Below, piece after piece: positions 1 through 8,256 of a stretch of DNA of 64,000 bases (the first letter of the stretch is position 1; every line of letters begins with the position of its first letter). The notes below the pieces were generated by a model. The model worked only from the letters and a program-made list of their open reading frames with translations. It ran no database searches and was not told where the DNA came from. This DNA comes from Amycolatopsis sp. MtRt-6 (GTDB lineage Bacteria; Actinomycetota; Actinomycetes; Mycobacteriales; Pseudonocardiaceae), in NCBI RefSeq assembly GCF_017308975.1, contig NZ_JADWPD010000024.1, positions 62,001 to 126,000 on the forward strand, given 5' to 3'. A program made the position numbers and the translations under genes.

Positions 1-107
1 GCCTTCGTCGACTCGGTGCCGCCGAGGACGGCCCGCGCCGGGGCGGCGACGGTCAACGGGGCGGCCAGGACGAGCAGGGCACCGATCAGCAGAGATCGAC
101 TTCGCAT
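1..107 (-). CDS. Secreted trypsin-like serine protease, N-terminal fragment
   Basis: Only the first 35 codons are in the window; the gene continues past position 1. They encode MRSRS, a hydrophobic stretch (LLIGALLVLAAPLTVAA) and a signal-peptidase site APARA, followed at once by VLGGTES. A short hydrophobic residue pair followed by GG and T/S directly after the signal peptide is the classic mature N-terminus (IVGG type) of S1 family proteases, where the freed amino group activates the enzyme. The product would be exported by Sec and active without a long propeptide. The catalytic triad lies outside the window, so the family call rests on this N-terminus alone. Confidence 0.6.
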   Translation of the reverse strand, partial: MRSRSLLIGALLVLAAPLTVAAPARAVLGGTESTK

Positions 108-266
108 GCGGCCACGGTGCTCAGCGGATGTCTTCCCGGCGTCATCGGCGTGTCACAGGTTCGCGACGGTGGACCATATGCCTGCCCCAACCCGAACCTG
201 GTCACACGAGCGGCTGCTCGCGCGGTGAAACTTGTTCCACCGGCCGGGGGATGCCAGTCTCGGGGC

Positions 267-1112
267 GTGCCGATCTTCTCCGCGCCGGACGGAACCGCGC
301 TCGCCTGCCACTTCTCCGGCCCGGGGACCGAGCCGCCGGTGGTGTGCCTGCCCGGCGGCCCGATGCGGGCGGGTGTGTACCTCGGTGACCTCGGCGGCCT
401 GAGCGCCCGGCGTCGCCTCGCCGTGCTCGACCTCCGCGGCACCGGCGGCTCCGAAGAGCCCGCCGACCCCGCGACCTACCGGTGCGATCGCCAGATCGAG
501 GACGTCGAGGCCCTGCGCAAGCACCTCGGCCTCGACCGCTTCGACCTCCTCGGGCATTCGGCCGGGGCGAGCCTGGCCGTCCGGTACGCGGCCCGGTACC
601 CGCGGCGCCTGCGCCGGCTCGCCCTGATCGCGCCGAGCCCGCGGGCCGTCGGCTTCGACGTGCCGGCCGCCGAACGGCGGCGGATCATGGCCCGGCGGGC
701 CGGCGCTCCGTGGTTCGATGCCGCGGCCGCCGCCTACGAGTCGATTGCCGCGAAGACCGCGACCAGCGCGGACTGGGCCGCCTTCGCCCCGTTCTACTAC
801 GGCCGCTGGGATGCCGCGGCCCGGCAGCACCAGGCCGGCGAACCCGGGCAGCGCAACGGCGCGGCCGCGCGGATCTACAACTCCGACGGCGCTTTCGAGC
901 CCGAGGCGACCCGTGCCGCGCTCGGCGCCGTCACCGCGCCGGTGCTCGTGCTGGCCGGCGAACTGGACTGGATCGCCGGCCCGGCCGTCGCGGAGCGCTT
1001 CGCGGCGCTGTTCCCGGACGGCCGCGCCGTGGTCCTGCCCGGAGCCGTGCACTACCCGTGGCTGGACGACGCGGCCGCCTTCGGGTCAGCCGTAGGCGGT
1101 TTCCTGGCCTGA
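267..1112 (+). CDS. Alpha/beta hydrolase (proline iminopeptidase-like)
   Basis: An alpha/beta-hydrolase of 281 residues if it starts at GTG 267 (VPIFSAPDG). The open frame extends upstream to 117, but those 50 residues look non-coding and overlap the promoter side of the divergent protease. The fold markers are present in order: an oxyanion strand with CLPGGP, the nucleophile elbow GHSAGA, a late acid in ELDWIAGP and the catalytic His in VHYPWLDD. The order and spacing resemble proline iminopeptidases and related esterases; the substrate cannot be told. Its stop codon lies inside the last codons of the convergent pirin gene (27-bp overlap). Confidence 0.8.
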   Translation: MPIFSAPDGTALACHFSGPGTEPPVVCLPGGPMRAGVYLGDLGGLSARRRLAVLDLRGTGGSEEPADPATYRCDRQIEDVEALRKHLGLDRFDLLGHSAGASLAVRYAARYPRRLRRLALIAPSPRAVGFDVPAAERRRIMARRAGAPWFDAAAAAYESIAAKTATSADWAAFAPFYYGRWDAAARQHQAGEPGQRNGAAARIYNSDGAFEPEATRAALGAVTAPVLVLAGELDWIAGPAVAERFAALFPDGRAVVLPGAVHYPWLDDAAAFGSAVGGFLA

Positions 1113-2090
1113 GCCCGGATTCCGGCGGGGCTTGATGCGGACGGCCGGCAGCGCGGGGGCCGGCAGGCGCTCGCCCGGATAGCCGGTCACGCTGCCGAAC
1201 TGGTCGGATCCGGCTTGCCACGCTTCGCGGAACGCGGCGATCTCCTCGTGGGTGCGGCCGACGAAGTTCCACCACATCAGGATTTCTTCGTCGAACGGGG
1301 TCCCGCCCAGCAGCAGGAACCGGGCCGGTTCCGTGCCGCGGTTGCTCAGGGTCAGCGAGCGCACCCCGGTGCCGACGTACCCCAGTTCCGCGGCCCGGAC
1401 GCGGGTGCCGGCCACGACGACGGCACCGGTGTCGACCAGGACACCGTGCTCGAAACCGGGGTCCACGCCGAGCGACATGTGGGCGTCCGGGCCGAGCACG
1501 ACTTCCGCGCCCAGCAGCGGCGTGAACGTCGGGATCGGCGACGTCCGGCCGGCGAGCGACCCGAGGAACACGCGGATTTCCGCGCCTTCGATCCGGTTCA
1601 CCGAAGGGACGTAGTGGTCGAAGGCCCGCGCCGTGTCCCGGTGCCGTTCGGGCAGGGCCACCCAGAGCTGGACGCCGTGCAGCGTTTTCGTGGCGGCGGT
1701 CGAGACTTCGGAGTGGCAGATGCCGTGCCCGCCGGTCATGAGGTTCAGTTCGCCGGGCCGGACCATCGCGTGCGTGCCGAGGCTGTCCCGGTGTTCGATT
1801 TCCCCGGAGAAAAGCCAGCTGACGGTCTGCAAACCGGTGTGCGGATGCGGAGCGACGTCCATCGCGCCGGGCCCGGCGACCTCGTCCGGGCCGTAGTGGT
1901 CGGCGAAGCACCACGCGCCGATCAGCGACCGCGACCGCTGCGGAAGGGTGCGCCGGACCCGCATCGCACGCGGACCACCGAGCGGCACCTCACGCGGAGC
2001 GAGGATTTCGACGGAGGGGCGATCGGGATCGGCGGCCGCGGGCCGATCACCACAGGCGAGTTCGGCAGGGGCGGCCTCGGTGTTGCTCAT
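1086..2090 (-). CDS. Pirin family protein
   Basis: A bicupin protein of 334 residues starting at ATG 2090 (MSNTEAAPAE); a longer frame to 2141 has no supporting signal. The N-terminal cupin carries the pirin metal-site pattern HPHTGLQTVSW, with a later ICHSEVS segment that supplies the other metal ligands. Bacterial pirins of this type bind iron and some have quercetinase or redox-sensing activity, but no role can be assigned from the sequence. It is a single gene, convergent with the alpha/beta hydrolase. Confidence 0.85.
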   Translation of the reverse strand: MSNTEAAPAELACGDRPAAADPDRPSVEILAPREVPLGGPRAMRVRRTLPQRSRSLIGAWCFADHYGPDEVAGPGAMDVAPHPHTGLQTVSWLFSGEIEHRDSLGTHAMVRPGELNLMTGGHGICHSEVSTAATKTLHGVQLWVALPERHRDTARAFDHYVPSVNRIEGAEIRVFLGSLAGRTSPIPTFTPLLGAEVVLGPDAHMSLGVDPGFEHGVLVDTGAVVVAGTRVRAAELGYVGTGVRSLTLSNRGTEPARFLLLGGTPFDEEILMWWNFVGRTHEEIAAFREAWQAGSDQFGSVTGYPGERLPAPALPAVRIKPRRNPGSGQETAYG

Positions 2091-2331
2091 GCAGGCCACG
2101 GTAGTCGCGATGCCGGAGGTACCGCGGGCGGCGGGTGTCACGGCGGCGGCATCGGCTCAGTCCTGCCGAGCCGGCCGCCGCCTCGAATCGGCGGCCGACC
2201 CGGCCCTTTCCCGCGCGGCCGATGGTCCCTCTCCGGGGCGAGGCCGCCAAACTCCACTGGCGAGACCCGGCCCAGTCGGCGGCTGATCCGCCGCAGTTCG
2301 TCACGGCCGATCCGCTCCGGTCCGGGCCGCT

Positions 2332-2592
2332 GAGCCCGCACCGGAGCGATCTCGCCGCCCCAGCCGCGAGGCCTTCACCGACGCAACCCCGCTGCCCGAC
2401 CCCGTTGAGCCCCGCACCGGCGCAACCCCCGTTGCCCGACCCCGATGAGCCCGCGTCGGCGCGATCCCGCAGCCCGAGCCACGAGCCCCGCACCAGCGCA
2501 ATCCCGCAGCCCGAGCCGTCGAGCCCCGCACTGGCGCAACCCCGCCGCCCAAGCCACTAAGCCCGCACCGGCACAAACCCCACAGCCAAGCG
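2332..2592. repeat. Degenerate tandem repeat, about seven 34-40-bp units
   Basis: Units begin GAGCCC(C)GCACCGGCGCAA and end in a run such as CCCGCAGCCCGAGCC. By eye they start near 2332, 2368, 2407, 2447, 2483, 2521 and 2559, and differ by substitutions and small length changes. The last unit covers the 3' end of the phoU-like gene (stop at 2557-2559). The stretch 2091-2556 holds no other recognisable gene. Confidence 0.7.
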
Positions 2593-3168
2593 CCCAACCC
2601 GCTCAGCGATCCCGGCAAACCGCCCATGAACCGCGGCAAGCAGCGCAACCTCAACCGCCACAGCGGCCCCACACGGCCCAGCACAGCCCTCCGCCCACTC
2701 CCGCACCTCCCGCTCGCCCTCCGCCACGAGCGCCACCGCCGCCCACAGCCCCGCCCGGTCCCCGCCGACCAGCACCTCCCGCACGGCCCGCGCGGCCGCC
2801 ACCGCGTGCCCGCCCAGCCGCCCCACCGCGGGCCGCGCCTCCGGCGGCACCGGTCCCGCCGCCCCGGCGACCTCCCGCGCAAGACCACCCATCCGAGTGA
2901 GATCCGCAGCGATGTGCACGGCCGCGACGGCCGCCTTCACTTCCGCCTCCCGCGGCGCGTGCAAGGCCAGCAGTGCGCACGCCTGGTCCTCGCACGCGGC
3001 CCCGAGCGCGGCCGCCGCGGCGGCTTGCTCCCGTGCACGTCCGCCCAGCGTGTGGTCACTTTCCAGCACCGAGCGCGTGGCCTCCTCGAGCGCGATCGCG
3101 ACCAGGTCGCCGAGGTCCGCCAGCCGGTGGGCGAGCGTCACGAGCTCCTTCTGAAACGCCGTCGGCAT
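2557..3168 (-). CDS. PhoU domain-containing protein
   Basis: A 203-residue, almost wholly alpha-helical protein starting MPTAFQKELVTLAHRLADLG, the usual opening of PhoU proteins. It shows two similar three-helix halves, with repeated acidic patterns such as DLGDLVAIALEEAT and HIAADLTRMGGL that form metal-binding E/DxxxD faces in the family. PhoU dampens Pst phosphate uptake and PhoR signalling. No pst or pho genes are adjacent, so this may be a free-standing paralogue. Its final codons (GFVPVRA) are encoded by the last unit of the neighbouring tandem repeat, which suggests the C-terminus has been shaped by the repeat. Confidence 0.8.
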   Translation of the reverse strand: MPTAFQKELVTLAHRLADLGDLVAIALEEATRSVLESDHTLGGRAREQAAAAAALGAACEDQACALLALHAPREAEVKAAVAAVHIAADLTRMGGLAREVAGAAGPVPPEARPAVGRLGGHAVAAARAVREVLVGGDRAGLWAAVALVAEGEREVREWAEGCAGPCGAAVAVEVALLAAVHGRFAGIAERVGRLAVGFVPVRA

Positions 3169-3280
3169 GGCGGCAGGAAACCAGTCCGCCGCGGCCTCGG
3201 CATCCGGAATTGTCGGACCCCCGTGCTCTCCTCATCGGCAAGAGCGGTGCACCCCGCACCCGGAGGACAAGGAGAGACCG

Positions 3281-3715
3281 ATGGCAGGCGAAACGACGGT
3301 CACCGTGGTCGGCAACCTGACGGGAGACCCCGAACTGCGCTTCACTCCGGCCGGCTCGGCGGTCGCGAACTTCACCGTCGCGAGCACGCCGCGCGTGTTC
3401 GACCGCGAATCCGGCGCCTGGCGCGACGGCGACCCGCTGTTCCTGCGCTGCAGTTTGTGGCGGGAGTACGCGGAAAACGTCGCCGAGTCGCTCGTGCGCG
3501 GCACCCGCGTGGTCGTCCACGGCCGGCTGAGACAGCGGTCGTACGAAACGAAGGAGGGCGAGAAGCGCACCGTCGTCGAGCTGGAGGTCGACGAGATCGG
3601 GCCGTCGCTGCGGTACGCCACGGCCAAGGTCACCAAGGTCAGCCGCGCGACGGGCGGCGAAGGGAGCAGTTCCTGGACACCGGAACCGGTGGCGGTGGGA
3701 GATCCGCCCTTCTGA
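3281..3715 (+). CDS. ssb: Single-stranded DNA-binding protein (SsbB-like paralogue)
   Basis: A 144-residue OB-fold SSB starting MAGETTVTVVGNLTGDPELRFTP at ATG 3281, preceded by an AAGGAGAG ribosome-binding site. The core strands (VANFTVAS, LFLRCSLWREYAENV, RGTRVVVHGRL) are complete. The C-terminal linker is short and the tip reads VGDPPF, with only one acidic residue before the PPF instead of the DDDIPF-like tail that recruits replication partners. Actinomycetes carry a long replicative SSB beside rpsF/rpsR and a short paralogue linked to recombination or sporulation septation; length, tail and genomic position fit the short type. Confidence 0.9.
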   Translation: MAGETTVTVVGNLTGDPELRFTPAGSAVANFTVASTPRVFDRESGAWRDGDPLFLRCSLWREYAENVAESLVRGTRVVVHGRLRQRSYETKEGEKRTVVELEVDEIGPSLRYATAKVTKVSRATGGEGSSSWTPEPVAVGDPPF

Positions 3716-3884
3716 ACCCCATCCGTTCGCGGCCGGCCTCCGAACGCCCGTCGACGGGGCTTCGACCCGTGCTGGATCGCCTGCGGTGACGATGAGGGGA
3801 CGCTCCGGCCGGACCTGCTGTCGAAATCCCGCCCACCGATTCGACGCAGAGGTGACGGCCGAACCGCGAGCGGGAGGGACCGAC

Positions 3885-4175
3885 ATGAACGGGAACGAGA
3901 AGAGCGGCGCACGAGCAGCGCACCCCGTGGTCAACCACCGGATGCGGGCGATGCTCCGAGCGGTCGGCGCGGGCCGCGGCGAGGTGTCCTGCAGCAGCGA
4001 ACCGGACCTGTTCATCGACGGACTGTCGTGCGGCGACCAGTTCGCGGCCCACGCGCTGGCCCACCAGGGCCTGGTCCGCGCGGCCCGCCCCGGGCGCCCG
4101 GGTGAGCTGGTCCCAGCGGTCCTGACACCCGAGGGCTGGGCCCTCATCGCCCCCGAGCAGAGACCGGCCGCCTGA
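3885..4175 (+). CDS. Small uncharacterised protein
   Basis: A 96-residue protein starting at ATG 3885 (MNGNEKSGARAAHP), with GGGAGGG about 8 bp upstream. The frame is open further up (3786) but without a start signal. The central part, RAMLRAVGAGRGEVSCSSEPDLFIDGLSCGDQFAAHALAHQGLV, looks folded and contains two Cys residues; there is no membrane segment or known domain. I do not recognise the family. It ends 45 bp before a strong hairpin at 4221-4245. Confidence 0.6.
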   Translation: MNGNEKSGARAAHPVVNHRMRAMLRAVGAGRGEVSCSSEPDLFIDGLSCGDQFAAHALAHQGLVRAARPGRPGELVPAVLTPEGWALIAPEQRPAA

Positions 4176-4220
4176 CCCGGCGACCGGCTGATGTTTGACA
4201 ACTCAACAGTGAAGCCCGTT

Positions 4221-4245
4221 GCCGCCGCGGAAACACCGCGGCGGC
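4221..4245 (+). terminator. Hairpin terminator after the small gene at 3885
   Basis: A perfect 10-bp stem (GCCGCCGCGG / CCGCGGCGGC) with loop AAACA lies 45 bp after the stop codon at 4175. There is no U-tract, as is common for actinomycete terminators. Confidence 0.6.
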
Positions 4246-4260
4246 GGTACCTGCCCGGGT

Positions 4261-4286
4261 GTGCCGGCGGTCCGGACCACCGGCAC
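4261..4286 (-). terminator. Near-perfect palindrome after the zinc-ribbon gene
   Basis: Thirteen-base arms (4261-4273 and 4274-4286) match at 12 of 13 positions around a CCGG centre. It starts 4 bp after the stop codon of the minus-strand gene ending at 4291, so each convergent gene has its own hairpin. Confidence 0.55.
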
Positions 4287-4290
4287 CGGC

Positions 4291-4704
4291 CTAGTGCCCC
4301 TGCTGCGGGAACTGGCCCGGCTGCCCCTGCTGCGGGAAACCCTGCGGCTGCGACGGGTGCTGCTGGAACCCCTGCTGCGGCAACGCCTGCTGCGGCAGCC
4401 CCTGCGGCTGAGCCGGCTGCCCCGGGTGCGCCGGGTAGCCCGCCGCCGCCTGGTACTGGGCCTGCCCCTGCTCTTCCTGGGCCTGCAGCCGGAGCGCGTC
4501 CTCCTTCGCGATGCGGTTCTCGATGCCACAGAACGTGCACTGCGCCGTGTACTTGACGCTGATCGGGAACAGCGGGATGAAGAACAGCGTGAACTTCGTG
4601 ACCGCCTTCCGCACCGCGTGCGAAGCCGGGTTACCGCACCGGCCGCACAAGAACGTCGTCATCGCCAGTACGTAGATGCGCGTACGCCAGCCCCAGATCA
4701 GCAT
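4291..4704 (-). CDS. Zinc-ribbon protein with a Q/P-rich tail
   Basis: A 137-residue protein starting MLIWGWRTRIYVL at ATG 4704. Residues 19-60 hold a split zinc ribbon: CGRC, then a hydrophobic stretch (TLFFIPLFPIS), then CTFCG. The rest is a low-complexity tail rich in Gln, Pro and Gly with PQQGQPGQFPQQG-type repeats, likely disordered. This arrangement (zinc-ribbon_15 type) is widespread in actinobacteria without a known function. The hydrophobic segment between the Cys pairs may lie at the membrane surface. Confidence 0.75.
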   Translation of the reverse strand: MLIWGWRTRIYVLAMTTFLCGRCGNPASHAVRKAVTKFTLFFIPLFPISVKYTAQCTFCGIENRIAKEDALRLQAQEEQGQAQYQAAAGYPAHPGQPAQPQGLPQQALPQQGFQQHPSQPQGFPQQGQPGQFPQQGH

Positions 4705-4861
4705 CGGTCTTCTCTCTTTCGGTTCTTCCTTCGCCGGGCAGCCTCGCACACCGTTGCCGCCTGCCGGGGCGGTTTCACCGATCCGGTCCGGACCAACACC
4801 CGGCGAACCGGACAATCGGGCCGTACCACGACTCCGAAAGCCCCGGGACTAGATTGGGATC

Positions 4862-5287
4862 ATGCCGAGCGACTTCGCCCTGAAGACGATGAATGCCGTA
4901 CACCGTGGCCTGATCAAGCTCACCGGAGGACGGGTGGGGTGGCAGGTCGCCATGCCCGTCCTCGAACTCACGACCATCGGCCGCAAGAGCGGGCAGCCGC
5001 GGTCGGTGCTGCTGACCTCGCCGCACCAGGACGGCGACACGTGGGTCGTCGTGGCGTCCCGGGGTGGCGATGACACGCACCCCGCCTGGTTCCTCAACCT
5101 GCGCGACAACCCCGACGTCGAGGTCTCGCTGAAGGGCGGGCCGAAGCAGCCGATGCGCGCCCGGATCGCCGACGCCGACGAGCGGGCGCGGCTGTGGCCG
5201 AAGATCACCGCCGAGTTCAAGAACTACGCGCAGTACCAGACGAAGACCGAGCGGGAGATCCCGCTCGTCTTCCTCGAACCGCGCTAG
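4862..5287 (+). CDS. Deazaflavin-dependent nitroreductase-family protein
   Basis: A 141-residue protein starting at ATG 4862 with the split beta-barrel signature of the F420-binding Ddn family: LTTIGRKSGQPRSVLLTSPHQDGDTWVVVASRGG, then PAWFLNLRDNPDVEV, and late KITAEFKNYAQYQTKTEREIPLVFLEP. Members use reduced F420 to reduce quinones or nitro compounds at the membrane; the exact substrate is unknown. It is a single gene. Its TAG stop shares the tetranucleotide CTAG with the stop codon of the convergent penicillin-binding protein gene. Confidence 0.9.
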   Translation: MPSDFALKTMNAVHRGLIKLTGGRVGWQVAMPVLELTTIGRKSGQPRSVLLTSPHQDGDTWVVVASRGGDDTHPAWFLNLRDNPDVEVSLKGGPKQPMRARIADADERARLWPKITAEFKNYAQYQTKTEREIPLVFLEPR

Positions 5288-7398
5288 CTCCGCGCCTGCA
5301 GGTACGCCGGGTCGGCGGCAGGGATCGGCTGGTCGGGCACCCCGGCCAGCAGCGTGCTCATGGCGTGGAAGTACGGCGGCGCGGCGACCGTGCCGCCGAA
5401 CGCGCCGTGGCCGCAGTCGCCGAGGTGCACCGGCGTGCCCGGGCAGATCTCCCGCGGGTGCGGCCCGTCGGCGAACACCATGGACGACACCGCGTAGTCG
5501 TCGACGCCCCCGACGAAGGCGACCGATTCGCTCAGCTGCGTGGTGCCCGTCTTGCCGATGTCGGGCCGGGTCCAGCCGGCCGCGTGGGCCGCTTCGGCGG
5601 ACGTGCCGCTCGTGGTGTCCTTGCTCAGCCCCGCTTCCAGGGTGTCCGCCACGCCCTGGGGGATGACCCGCTCGCACGCCTGCTGCGGCACCGGCACGGC
5701 GTTGCCGTTCCGGTCGGTCACCGACAGGATCGGGTTCGGCGGGCACCAGACGCCCCCGCTCATCAGCGTCGCCGACACGTTGGCCATCTCCAGCGGGCTG
5801 ACCGGGCTGTTACCGAGAGTGAACGACAACAGGTTCTGGAAGTACTGCGACTGCGGTTCGCCGTACTGCGGATTGCCCGACTTCGGGTCCGGCGTGCGGC
5901 CGGCGTCGTTGGTCGCGAGCGTGTTCCGCAGCCCGAGCTTGTACGCCATGTCCAGCACGGCGGGCATGCCGACCTGGCTCTCGAGCCCGACGAACGCGAC
6001 GTTCGGTGACGTCGCCAGTCCGTCGGCGAGCGTGATCGGGTCCGCGTAGTGGCCGTCGTTGTGGACGGTGTAGCAGGACGCGTGCGCGTCCGGCACCGGG
6101 AAGCACTGGCTGTCCGGGTTGGGCAGCGGGGTGTCGAGGCCCGCCTTGCCGCTGACGAGGGCCGCGGCCGAGGTGAAGATCTTGAACGACGAGCCGGCGC
6201 CGAACTCGTTGCTCGCGTCGGCGACGATGTCGGTCGAGGTCTGGCCCTTCGCCGGATCGGTGCCGTAGTCGCGGTTCGCGACCATCGCGAGCACCTGGTG
6301 CCCGTCCTGACCGGGCTGGACGACGGCGAAGGTATTGGCGACGCCGTCCTGCGTGGTCGGCACGTTCGCGTCGACGGCGTCCTTGGTCACCTGCGAGACA
6401 CGCGGGTCGAGCGTGGTCTTGATCGTGTACCCGCCGGTGGCCAGCCGGTCGGCGGTGAATCCGGCGTGCACCAGGTAGCTTTCCGCGTAGGCGCAGAAGA
6501 ACCCGGCGTCCGGCGCCGCGCCGAGGCAGGTGCCCGACGGAGTGACCGGGCCGTTCGGCAGGACCCCGAGCGGGGTCGCCTTCGCCGTCGCCGCGTACGA
6601 CGCCGGGATGGAGCCGTTGGTGACCATGTCGTCGATGACGAGGTTGCGGCGCTGCAGTGCCTTGTCCGCGTGGGTGTACGGGTTGTAGATGCTCGGGTTG
6701 TTCACCATTCCGGCGAGCAGGGCGGCCTGGGGAACGGTCAGTTTGTCCGCCGTCGTCCCGAAGTACGCCTGGGCCGCGGCGCCGACCCCGTAGACGGTTC
6801 CGCTGAATTCGACCACATTGAGGTAATTCGCCAGAATGTCGTCCTTGCTCGTCGTGGCGTTGAGCTGGACGGCCATTTTCGCCTCCCGCAGCTTGCGGGC
6901 GAGCGAGTCCTCGCGGTCGGCCTGCTGGGCCGCCGGGTCGGTCCGGTCGACGACGTTGACGAGGTAGTTCTTGACGTACTGCTGCGTGATCGTCGACGCG
7001 CCCTGCAGCGCGCCGCCGGTGCTGTCGTTGACCGCCGCGCGCAGCATCCCCTGCACGTCGACGCCGCCTTCGGTGTAGAACCGGCGGTCCTCGACCGCGA
7101 TGATCGCGGCCTTCATCGTGGTCGCGATCCCGGCCGCGGTCACCGGCAGGCGGTACTGCGCGTACAGCGTGGCGATCGGGGTGCCGTTGCGGTCGGTCAC
7201 CGTGGTCGTCAGCGGTGGATCGGCGGCGGCGAGCTGAGCGGAAATGGCGTCCACCGAATCGCTGACCTGATTCGACAACAGGCCCGCGCCGATGGCGGCG
7301 GGCGCCATCGTCCCGGCCACCAGAATTCCGGCGAGCAGGCACAAACCGGCAAAAGGGACCACGCCCCGGCGACGTTTCACGAATTCGAGATTAGGCAT
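5284..7398 (-). CDS. Class A penicillin-binding protein (transglycosylase/transpeptidase)
   Basis: A 704-residue bifunctional peptidoglycan synthase starting MPNLEFVKRRRG at 7398. One N-terminal membrane anchor (GVVPFAGLCLLAGILVAG) is followed by a GT51 domain with EDRRFYTEGGVD and GASTITQQYVKNYL, then a transpeptidase domain with the catalytic SSFK (in GAGSSFKIFTSAAAL), an SPN motif and KTGTT near the C-terminus. In the GT51 motif the usual HxGvD is EGGVD, while the catalytic Glu is kept. The cytoplasmic tail is very short. It is a single gene upstream of an ABC operon on the same strand but separated from it by a hairpin. Confidence 0.93.
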   Translation of the reverse strand: MPNLEFVKRRRGVVPFAGLCLLAGILVAGTMAPAAIGAGLLSNQVSDSVDAISAQLAAADPPLTTTVTDRNGTPIATLYAQYRLPVTAAGIATTMKAAIIAVEDRRFYTEGGVDVQGMLRAAVNDSTGGALQGASTITQQYVKNYLVNVVDRTDPAAQQADREDSLARKLREAKMAVQLNATTSKDDILANYLNVVEFSGTVYGVGAAAQAYFGTTADKLTVPQAALLAGMVNNPSIYNPYTHADKALQRRNLVIDDMVTNGSIPASYAATAKATPLGVLPNGPVTPSGTCLGAAPDAGFFCAYAESYLVHAGFTADRLATGGYTIKTTLDPRVSQVTKDAVDANVPTTQDGVANTFAVVQPGQDGHQVLAMVANRDYGTDPAKGQTSTDIVADASNEFGAGSSFKIFTSAAALVSGKAGLDTPLPNPDSQCFPVPDAHASCYTVHNDGHYADPITLADGLATSPNVAFVGLESQVGMPAVLDMAYKLGLRNTLATNDAGRTPDPKSGNPQYGEPQSQYFQNLLSFTLGNSPVSPLEMANVSATLMSGGVWCPPNPILSVTDRNGNAVPVPQQACERVIPQGVADTLEAGLSKDTTSGTSAEAAHAAGWTRPDIGKTGTTQLSESVAFVGGVDDYAVSSMVFADGPHPREICPGTPVHLGDCGHGAFGGTVAAPPYFHAMSTLLAGVPDQPIPAADPAYLQARS

Positions 7399-7418
7399 CG
7401 CGCGATAAAGCTTCCGTT

Positions 7419-7440
7419 CGGTGAGACATGTGCCTCACCG
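7419..7440 (-). terminator. Possible terminator of the MarR/ABC operon
   Basis: The stem CGGTGAG / CTCACCG with an 8-base loop overlaps the stop codon of the permease gene ending at 7435. It is a short stem, so the call is moderate. Confidence 0.35.
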
Positions 7441-8256
7441 GGCCAACCTGCCGAGCAGTGCCGAGGCGACCGAAACGGCCACCGCCGTCGCCGCGGCCAG
7501 CACGGCGAAGTCGGTCGCGAGGTGGGCGGGGGTGCCGATGAGCAGGCCGCGCAGCGCGTCGACCTGGTAGCTCAGCGGGTTGACGTGGCTGAGCACCTTC
7601 AGCCACGACGGCATCAGGTCCACCGGGTACAGCGCGTTCGAGCCGAAGAACAGCGGCATCGTGATGGCCTGCCCGATGCCCATCAGCCGTTCCCGCGACA
7701 GCACGATCCCGGCGATCACGATGGACAGGCAGCAGAAGAACGCCGAGCCGAGCACGAGCACGGCGGCCATGGCCAGGAGCTTCAGCGGGTTCGCGGTCAG
7801 CCCCACGCCGAGGATCGCGGCGAGTACGAGCACCATCAGCGCCTGCACGAGCGCGCGGACCCCGGCGGCGAACGCCTTCCCGGCGACGAGTGCCGCGCGC
7901 GGGGTCGGGGTCACCAGGAGCTTGGCGAGCACACCGGCGTCGCGCTCCCAGATGATCTGGATGCCGTAGAAGATCGCGATGAACAACGCCGACTGCGCGA
8001 GGATGCCGGGCGCCAGGAAGTCGAGGTACGGTGTCGAGCCGGTCGGGATCGCGTGCAGCCGGGTGAACGTCTCGCCGAAGATCAGCAGCCACAGCGCGGG
8101 CTGGATCGCCCTGGTGAGCAGCTCGGTCTGGTCGCGGCGCAGCTTCTGCAGCTCCACCAGGCACATCGCGCCGACGCGGGCGGCGAGCACGCGCAGCCGG
8201 CGCAGCGGGCCCTCCTCAGCCGAGGCGACGGGCGGTACGGCGAGTGGCACGGACAC
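7435..8256 (-). CDS. ABC-2 type permease (DrrB-like efflux)
   Basis: A 273-residue integral membrane protein with about six transmembrane segments, starting at GTG 8256 behind AAGGAGG. ELQKLRRDQTELLTRAIQPALWLLIFGETFTR and the late PLSYQVDALRGLLIG are typical of the ABC2 permeases of the daunorubicin-resistance (DrrB) type. It forms the channel for the ATPase encoded just upstream, whose last 41 bp overlap this gene, so the two are translationally coupled. The likely role is export of a lipid or hydrophobic drug; the substrate is unknown. Confidence 0.9.
   Translation of the reverse strand: MSVPLAVPPVASAEEGPLRRLRVLAARVGAMCLVELQKLRRDQTELLTRAIQPALWLLIFGETFTRLHAIPTGSTPYLDFLAPGILAQSALFIAIFYGIQIIWERDAGVLAKLLVTPTPRAALVAGKAFAAGVRALVQALMVLVLAAILGVGLTANPLKLLAMAAVLVLGSAFFCCLSIVIAGIVLSRERLMGIGQAITMPLFFGSNALYPVDLMPSWLKVLSHVNPLSYQVDALRGLLIGTPAHLATDFAVLAAATAVAVSVASALLGRLAR

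Noticed and set aside
2091..2560. Minus-strand frames in the tandem repeat that encode Cys/Gly/Arg-rich repeats.
   Set aside because: They exist only because the repeat lacks stop codons; no start signal and unit lengths are not multiples of three.
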